DNA from: Henricia sp. BOLD:AAB3569
Lineage: Eukaryota > Echinodermata > Asteroidea > Spinulosida > Echinasteridae
Direction of reading: 5' to 3'
Assembly (NCBI GenBank): GCA_037783545.1
Contig: JBBELK010000666.1
Coordinates: 355,001 to 419,000 of the forward strand
DNA: 64,000 nt
Within the stretch, counting starts at the first letter, position 1; every line of letters begins with the position of its first letter. This document shows positions 24,801-33,800 of this stretch, piece after piece. The translations under genes and the position numbers were made by a program. The notes beneath the pieces are model-generated. The model was not told where the DNA came from. It made no database searches and saw only the letters and a list, made by a program, of their open reading frames with translations.

Positions 24801-27800
24801 ATGACACATAATTAACATTTTAGTTTCAATTTGGAGGAAGGGTAGCCAGTCGTATCGGCTTATTGCGGACAGGCGGACGCACAAAATGTATTATAATATT
24901 AAAAACAAAAAAATTGAGTCAGAGCAGGGGGGTTTTGACCCCCAAACCAATCCCCCCTCCCCCCCCCCCCCCCCCCCCCCCCACACCCCTAGATCCGCGC
25001 CTGACATTGTACAGATATATAATTCGAGGAAAAGGTCTCTCCAGTATTGAAAACAATAACTCTATGGGTTTCCCCCTTACAAACAGGTCTCGTCAGCAAG
25101 CCTCTCGAATTGAAGTTTGGATGTAGGGCAGTGTTGATGTTTTGTACCGGAATTATCAGCGCCGGTTTCATTCTCCTTTCATTTGCAACGAGCATCGTCC
25201 TCGTCTCTGTTGCTTTGATCGTCTTCGTCGGTACGTCATATGTTTATTGCACCAAAATGCTCTCGGTAGATTGTTTTCTGCCAATATTTAATTCCAGAGC
25301 TAATTATCCATTCAGTTTAAAGATAATTATCCATTCAATCAGCTACAAAAACAGTTAAACTTGTGGGACTTAGACCCCGTTCTTACTAGGAAATCGCTTT
25401 GTTCGACGAAGATTAGTTAATCATCGTTAGTTAATAATGAAGCGTGCGTTCACATATCACTTACATGTACGTCGCGCATCAAGCGGCGCGCTGAGCTTCA
25501 AGCGTCTAGACGCGCTGTGTGGTTTTCCAACGGCGCGTCAAAAACAACTCTTGCTAGTGTTCGACGCACAACGCACTTGTTCAACAGGGGCCAATAGACC
25601 TTTATCACGGTGCGGCCATCTTCCCTTTTCCCCTATTAAAATGAACGTAAGCAAAGCGAGGCTTGCCGAAATAAAATAGTTTGGCCCCGTGTTGAAAATG
25701 TTCATTGTGTGCATCACAATGACATGCGCGTGGTGCGATTAAGAAAACGCGCAGCGCGGACAGTGATTCTCTCAAAACAACAACGGAAGACAGCACGCGC
25801 TATCGCGCAGACACGCACACGCACTGATCATGCCTGACACGTACACGTACTATGCAGTGGGGAACAAGACACAGATGGACGCACCGTGATAAAGGTCTAT
25901 TTCATAAGGGGCGTTCGAGACGCTTACACCAGGTAACGGGGTGGGTTACACCGGGGGAAGCCGCCAGAAGATGCAAAACGAACGACACAGGGTCTCGCTT
26001 TAAATTATGGGAACACGTGGTCAAAGGTTGTTGCCGGGTGGGGCTCAGGCTTTATAAACGCCGTTATCGTTTGACTCGGAATGAAAAATGAAGCCGGCGC
26101 CACGCAAAAATTGTAGCCCTAAAACATCTACTGATTCAGCAAAATGTATTTACAGCCCTATTCCCTCCTATTTTGTGTCAGAAATAAGTGTTTTTCTTCG
26201 TACTTACGTCGCGATTCCAAACTGTCCGCCATGTTTTACTACTCGCGTTTACTAGGTGACGTCATTACACCTTGCTTTACACCACAGACCCGCCCGCGAG
26301 CTCGGGTAGTGGTGGCTGCCACCGGGGCAGACTCGTGTAGCACATGATGGCTAAAATAACGCTCCGTTGTAAGTTGATGTTACCCGGTGTCAGCATCTCG
26401 AACGCCCCTATAGAGGTGTTTAAGCACATACATTTGCTTAAGTACAAACAACTATTTCTTAGTAGAGAGTGTTAGAGGACTATTTCATTACCATGACATT
26501 CACATGAAACCTTTGCTGGTAACCTCTTTTTATCAAGCAAGGTTGTTCATGCTTAAAGCTACAGTCACATTGGATTTACAGTAGAGCACGGTACAGCACG
26601 GTTAAAGATCGGCGTCTACCGTGCTCTACCGCAGAGGTAACTGTATCGGTACCGTGGGCTACCGTGCTGTACCGTGGGCTACCGCGGTGTGCCGGGAAAC
26701 GGATTTATACTTTTTAAAATGTTTAACAATTAAGAATTCACTGCACGGACACCCCACGGCACTGTACCGGCTGCGTCGCCTCTACCGTGCACTACCGTGT
26801 TGGAACCGTGTTGGCGCCAGGGCTACCGTGTAGACACCGCGTTCTACCGGGAGGTACGTTTGAACACTGTAGCAACACGGTAGATATACGGTAGAGATAC
26901 GGTAGACCGCAGTAGACCACGGTGTGAACACGGTATGTCGCGGTAGCAACACGGTAGAACACGGTATAGCACCGCGTTCTACCGCGCTGTGCCGTGTTGC
27001 TACCGTGCTGTACCGTGTTCCTACCGCACTGTACCGTGAGGCCACCGCGTTCTACCGTATTTGCATCGTGTTCGCATCGTGTTGGCGCCGTGTTGACACC
27101 GTGTTGGAACCGTGCCCTACCGGGGCGACAGTGACCGTCGACCCTCGAGACGACCGTCGACGCGATTTTACGCGATTTTCGGGCCGATAGAGCACGGTAT
27201 AGCACCGCGTTCTACCGTGCACCACCGTGTACGTACCGTGTTCTATGTGACTTCAGCTTACGCAATTTTTAATGCTTAAACAGTTCCATGAAATTGGCCC
27301 CTGGTCTGCCAAATCGCTTTGCCGAACGAAGGGAGCCGTTCACATTACAAATTTTCTTTGTCGAATGAAGCGATTTGTTTCATCGAATGAAGCGATTCTA
27401 ATTATCGTCGATTAATAAACAATTCGTCGAATCATCGTCGAACAAAACGATTTCTCTAGTGAGTATACGGGGTCATAGATTAGGATCTCAAAGTTAGAGC
27501 TTGTGACACTGTCATGGCGTCTTTGTCCACGGGCGGAACTGAGTGCCACGTGACCGGTCATGTGACCTGAATGATTCTTTCTTTTTCATCCTGCTCATGG
27601 TTAGCCTAAAACGCAACATACAAGTTTATTTAAGAAAAAAATATAAATTATGTATATACTACGTAGCACCGATATGTTACTTAATCGTTATGAAAAATTA
27701 TCTACAATAGACCGATCCAATAAGCAACATTTGGAATTGACCAATCACAGCCCCAGGTTAAGGTAACCAAAACGTAGATCTCCATTTTGGTTACCTGAGT

Positions 27801-30800
27801 CCTTAAAATTTGGTGCACAGAGCTACGAAAAACTGCACGAGTGACGCAAACACACCATAAACATCATTTTTATCAGCGCAGAGGACCCGGTTTGCAACGG
27901 ATTGTAAAAGACTGGCCAAACCTACTTTAAATGTGTTTTTGTGTAAATGGGTAAAAAAATCACCAAAATTAGCTTGTCGTTTTGCTATGCTGTGTATTCA
28001 CTGCGTTCTAGACGTGTCGAGTTTTTGTTCAATCGCGCGCGTTACGCGTAATGCAGGCGTGTTGTACGTGCACGCACACCACCGGATACTAAAGTGCACA
28101 TTTTGCTTTCGAGCGTGCAGTTTCTGTGTGCGTGTGCGTGTTTTAAGACGCGCTGACCAGGGCACGGACGCTGACGTATGGCGCGGCCACGCGACTCTAC
28201 TGCACACGTGCCTCACATGTGTAGCATGTTGCTAGGCAATTGCTAAATGGGCGGAGCTTACTGGATCGGTCTATTATTGTAGATGCTCACAGGTGAGCTT
28301 GTAGATTACTTTCCATAACGATTCTACAATTTTATTTACTCGTATTGACCCGATCAGATTGCTTTTATTTTTGAAGGTCCGGGACTTGGTATTGCTGGCG
28401 TTCTTTGTAGATCTGCCCTTGGACGCCACTTTAGTCAACATTACACGTTGGCATGCGGAGTAGGCCACGCGGGACGTGCGATTGCCTTGATCGTGATTAC
28501 TAATATAACGCAACTGTTTGTAGATACGTACGGATGGAGAGGAGCAGCACTCCTAGTCGGAGGAATCTTTGCGCATACTATAGTCATTACAGCCAAGATC
28601 CGAATCGAAAAGGAGCCAAATCAATACAAGCCTATACCAGTTCAGGAATCCACGGAAAATACCACTAGCGGAAACCCGTGTCTAGATTTTGCCAAGGCCT
28701 TGGATCTATCACTCCTGCGTGAGTTCAGTTTTTGGGTTGCCTTAGCGTGTAATTTCGGATACCGCATGGTAGGAGGATCATGGATGGTTTACTTTGTGCC
28801 CCATCTTCAAGCCAAGGGCTTTACACCCCAAATTGCCGCATCTCTGACTTCGGCAGCTGCTGTGGGCTTCCTAGTCGGGACCGTATTCTGGGCTCCTTTC
28901 ATTGAACGAGGTATTGTGAGATGCTCCACGGCGATTATAGTTAGTAGTCTGCTTCTGACTGTAACATTTGTTGTTGACCCTTGGGTTAATGACATATATT
29001 CCGTAGTTGCAGCAACGCTTGTTGTGGGGATAGCAATAGCTGCAACGTGCACATTAGGAGATGTCTTCATAAAGGAGGTATGCGGAGAGATTCGACTAAC
29101 GAGCGCCTTTGCGTTGATTGGATCAATGAGTGTACCGGCCAGAATACTCGGCGGGTTTATACCAGGTATGAAGGAATCTCGTTTTTTTGTGTATCATGAT
29201 CCATTGACGTGAAACAATAATTGTAACATTGACTTTACGTGTTTATAAAACAAAAACACTGATTATCAAAGTGGCCGAGTACAGAGTGATTTTACGTTGT
29301 TACAGGTCACAAAATTTCTCCTGTTTCTCCTTCAGGAGAAAAGGGGGTGGGGTGGGGAAATCGCATCCTGCAACTAAAACTTTCCTGTGGTGTTACATGT
29401 GACTCAGTGCTCTCTTTCTCCCTCTGGAGGTCAAACACGGGAAAGTTAAGGCACCGTCACGTATTTGGTGACTGTCAACAACAAGAGATCCTAGAAAGGT
29501 TTTGCCAGGTTGTCAGTGGTCGCCAACTGGTTGTTGTCGCCGGGGGGTTTCACTTATTGCAAGTATAACCTTCCAGCGACCAAAGTGGTGGGGAAGTTTT
29601 TTGTCTGGTCTTTAATTATTATTATTATTATTATTATTACTTGTTTATACACGGTGACACGTTCAACAATACAGTGTTGATTTTCAAGAGGCCGTGTTAA
29701 CGTTAAAATATGAGATAAAATAGTATAAAGTAAAAAGCAATACAAAGGCAATCTGTACCATGGGCATCCACATCCTCAATTCTCAGGTAAACTCACCAAT
29801 CCTCCCCAGTTGGGAAAACGTCCACCGAGAATCAAGGGAGCAGATGCCCACAGTGCTAGATTTTGCTCCGGCTCAAATAGAATTAAAATAAATGGATATA
29901 CGAGAGTATAAATAAAAACAGATAAAATATCAACTGTAAAATATAGTGAAGTAACAGGCTAAAAGCGAAACATAATAAAAGGTCATTAAAAACACATTAC
30001 CATAAGTACACAAAGTAAGATAAAAGACAAAACAAAAAAGATAAAATAATCACAGTTAACAGTAAACAAAATAAATAAATATGGTATAAATTATAAATGA
30101 TAAGTTGAGGGTACATTGATATAAAATAATATATAGGAAATATATACATATATTAAACAAAATAAAAACCATATTGTAGGTAAAATACACCTAATGATTA
30201 TAAATCAGTTTGCAGTTTAGCCTTAAAACATTTAACATTTTCTGCGGATTGGATGTTATTGCTCAGGGAGTTCCACACTATAGCACCTCTGCAGTGAAAA
30301 CTTCTCTTTAAAGATTCCGTTCTAGGCTTTGGTACAAATACTGCGAGATTACTTCTTCTGAGACTATATCCAACGTTCATGCAATTAAATTTCTCGGTAA
30401 GATATTTAGGAGCACATTGATTCATTATTTTGTACATTAAAATTGCTTCATGGCGGTTTCTTCGGCTCTCTAGAGTAGTCCAGTTTAATTTATTTAAAAT
30501 GACATTGCTTGGGGTACTCCATGTGGCGTTTTGTACAAGTCGGGCAGCTCTGCTTTGGAGTTTTTGTAATTTATTCTTGAGTGTGTTTCCACAGTTACCC
30601 CAAACAACATCACAATAGTCACAATTGGTTATCCAAGGGGGAGACTAGTCTGCGACTGGTCTCAGACCGGTCGTCACTGACTGCTGGCATTCGGCGCACA
30701 ATTTTGGTTGCCAACATTCAGCAACTGATCGCCAACCAATTGACGATAAACAAGTGATCGGTCACCGACCACTCGCCGACCGTTGAAAACCAACATCGCT

Positions 30801-33800
30801 CACTCGGCAAGCGGGCGGCAACCGATCGGCAATCGTTCGCCTACCAGTTGTTAACTGATTGGCGAACATGTTACAACTTGTCGCGGATTAGTAGCAGACC
30901 ACGTGACCACTTATAAATACGTGTACGCCGCATTCGACAATCATTCTACTGCTTGTCGGTGGATTTACTCGGGTTTCTATTTAGAGATGGTCAAAAGCTT
31001 ACATACACTAACTTATGGTGTTTACTTGGCCTGGAAAAAGCCAGAGAATGCTACAGAAAGGCTTGTATTGTGCCTATATTTCATGTTGATCATCAGGAAG
31101 TCATAAGTCAATCAATGTCCTTGTGGCTGTATAAAGAACAGCGTGAATTTCCTGTCGGAGTATTATTCCATTTTAGGCCACAATTGAGAAGTTAAGGAAG
31201 TGTTCTCAGGAACTGTAAGTGGTATATCTAGTTAAGTTACACACAAGTCTGACACAAGTCATTTCCAGTTATCTAAGCAACTTTGTGTGTCAAGGGCATA
31301 TGTCACCCGCTCTGCAAAAAAAGTATTAAGTCGCGCTGGCTAGTATTCTTTTTGCGACCATAAAAAGAATTCCGCGGCAAATCCACGCTCAATAAAATAC
31401 CAAAACACAATGGAAATTCCTGGCGGTGCCCAGATACCGCCTGGAATGTCTGTGTTCCCCCTGGAATGTCTGTGTTCCCCCTGGAATGTCTGCGTTACGC
31501 CTGGAATTTATTTTGTGTTTAGGTATTTTAATGAGCGTAGAAATGCCACAGATTTCTTCTTATGGTCGCAAAAAAAATACTATATAGCCAGCGTGACTTA
31601 ATACCCTTTTTTGCAGAGCGGGTCACATATGTCCAGACAACTCGCTGGCAGAGTGTGACGTCAATTTCCCGCGCGGACACGTTCACTTCTTTGACAACGG
31701 TTCACGCTACTTTCATGGCAACGCGTTTCTCCATTTGCACAGAAGCCACACAGGGAACATTTTCTGTTGAGTTTTTCTGTTGAGTTTTTTTGTTACAAAC
31801 ATCACAAAATAAGGCGGCAGGATAGTGTGTCGCTATGAGAGTAGATATGTGCAAACCATTGCAAGTAATTTTGTCCTTATTTTTTAAATGTTATTCTTCG
31901 AAAAGAATAATAGTAGAATACACTGTGTGCAAACACAATGGATGTAAAACGTGAGCGTGAACCAGTAACCATAGTTACAGTCCTGCGACCGCCAGCGAAT
32001 TATACGACAGAACAGGGACATTGAGCCAACAATAAAGACCCTATCCAGATCAGTAAGAAAATACAAGCTAACACCACGAGATAAGTATGCATTGGTAAAA
32101 AAGGTGTACATCAACCCAAGAATTGGAGACTTCAGGAAGGAAGGAAGGTAGGCCTATCACTGTCCGTTGTCCAGAGGAGCTTGCATTACTATAAGATGAG
32201 TAAGAAGCTTGTTCCTGGCTTTGTACGCTAACAGATGAGTAGTGGCGCCGGCTGTTGCTCTGGCCCTCCTCCCTCGATGATGTATCTCAACGCAAATCTA
32301 GTAATGACTCCGGGTCCATCCCTCTCCCTCTCAACAGTCCGTGTTGTTTTGGGCGCCGGGCGTCCTCCGTTAATTCTTCTCCCTCATGGTGTCCATTCTA
32401 GGACAACAGCACAGTCGCTATTTTGGTCCTTCCTCGGAATGTGGCCTATAGGTCCACCTTCTCCTCCCAACCTCGTCACTGTTCTTCTCTGCTTCCGCCA
32501 GCTCGATAACCCTCTTGTTGGTAACATGAATATTATTTTCAGGCATTTGGCTTGAATTGTGTCTAATTGTTTCTCTTCTCTTTCGGTCAGTTTCCAGCGT
32601 CAAGACAAGCGTTTTTAAAAGTGTAACTTATTCCTGTCGATGTTCCTTGCGTGCCATATATTGCATAGTTTGGTAAAAGCTGCACTAGCTATAGCTGTCC
32701 TCTCTCAGCCGTCTTTAGTCACATGTGCACCGAGCTCTCCACTTTCTCCACTTCCTTCTGTCATATCCTTGGCACATGAGGATAGGACAGAAGGAAGAAT
32801 TTCTTTCCGTCCTTTCTTCTGCTGTTCACTTTCAGCACTTTGCACTTTGTACTGCCGGAGTTCTCTTCGAGTCCTGGTGACTTTGTCTGCATGTGGTCAA
32901 AAGTGGATGATAGTAGGGCTATGTCGTCTGCATAGTCAGCGTCCTTGAGTACTGTGGTGAAGTTCCACCTGATGCCAGTCCCCTCTACCGTCTGCTTCAT
33001 GACCCAATCTATGATCAGGAATTCTACAATGCAGCAGCCTTGCTTCACTCTTGCTATCACTGGGAACCATTCCGTTGTCTCCCCTAAATCAATCACTACG
33101 CACTGGAATCCATTATAGAGGGCTTTGACAATTTCAATCGGTTTGCCGGTTTCAATTGGTATACCGTACTTCTTCATGACCACCCAAAGGTTAGTGTATA
33201 CGGAGTCAAATGCTTTTTTAAAGAAGTTCAGGTGCTGCACCTCATTTGATACTCTCTGGCGCCGAGAAGTGCCACTATCCATCGAACCATGTGGTTTGTA
33301 ATGCCAAGGGGTGTTAATTTCTGGGCCAGAATGCTGATATCAACCCTATTGTAGGCGTTTTCGAGATCATATGATGCAATGGCTCCAAACTGGCCAAGTT
33401 GTGGCGGGTGGCTGCTTTTGATGCTTGAATTCGTGGATCGGCCAGGGCGGGCTCCTCCAACTCTACTTGGCAGGCGTTGCTCCGCCTCGAGAAAGCTGGA
33501 TAATCTTGCTGCCGCAATTACCTCACAGAGCTTGACCTATGCGATAACCTTTGCGGACGCCACGGTTTAGGTAGTACCGACATCCTTCAGTCGTTCCACG
33601 TGTCTGGTACTGTCCCGGACTTCAATAACATGTTAATTATTTCTACCAAGTCTGCCTTCCCGACCCATCTGGCCCCGGGTAAGTGGTTTCCCCTATTGTA
33701 TGAGTTATAGAAGTACCGTGTAATCATGTATATACTCGGTACCAACAACTGATCGAGCTTTTAAAGGACATCTTCAGTTAAGTGAGTTAATTTGCAGATA

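Larger units (their letters stand above)
25373..27474. mobile_element. Foldback element (GACCCCGT ends) hosting three nested MITEs
   Basis: The left end runs GACCCCGTTCTTACTAGGAA then ATCGCTTTGTTCGACGA. The right end is its inverted counterpart (TCGTCGAACAAAACGATT ... ATACGGGGTC). The interior uses degenerate GAAGCGATT/TCGACGAA words. Three other elements have landed in it: 25593-25902, 25907-26409 and 26558-27257. Intron 2 of the transporter. Confidence 0.7.

Noticed and set aside
24863-25126. 87-codon frame across the poly-C tract overlapping exon 2
   Set aside because: The proline run is poly-C. The real exon 2 uses another frame and is bounded by splice sites.
26782-27205. 137- and 88-codon frames on both strands
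   Set aside because: Both come from the CTACCGTGTT motif repeated in a foldback element; composition and periodicity explain them.
27933-28235. 100-codon plus frame upstream of exon 3
   Set aside because: It lies within a MITE (27701-28283) and has no recognised motif.
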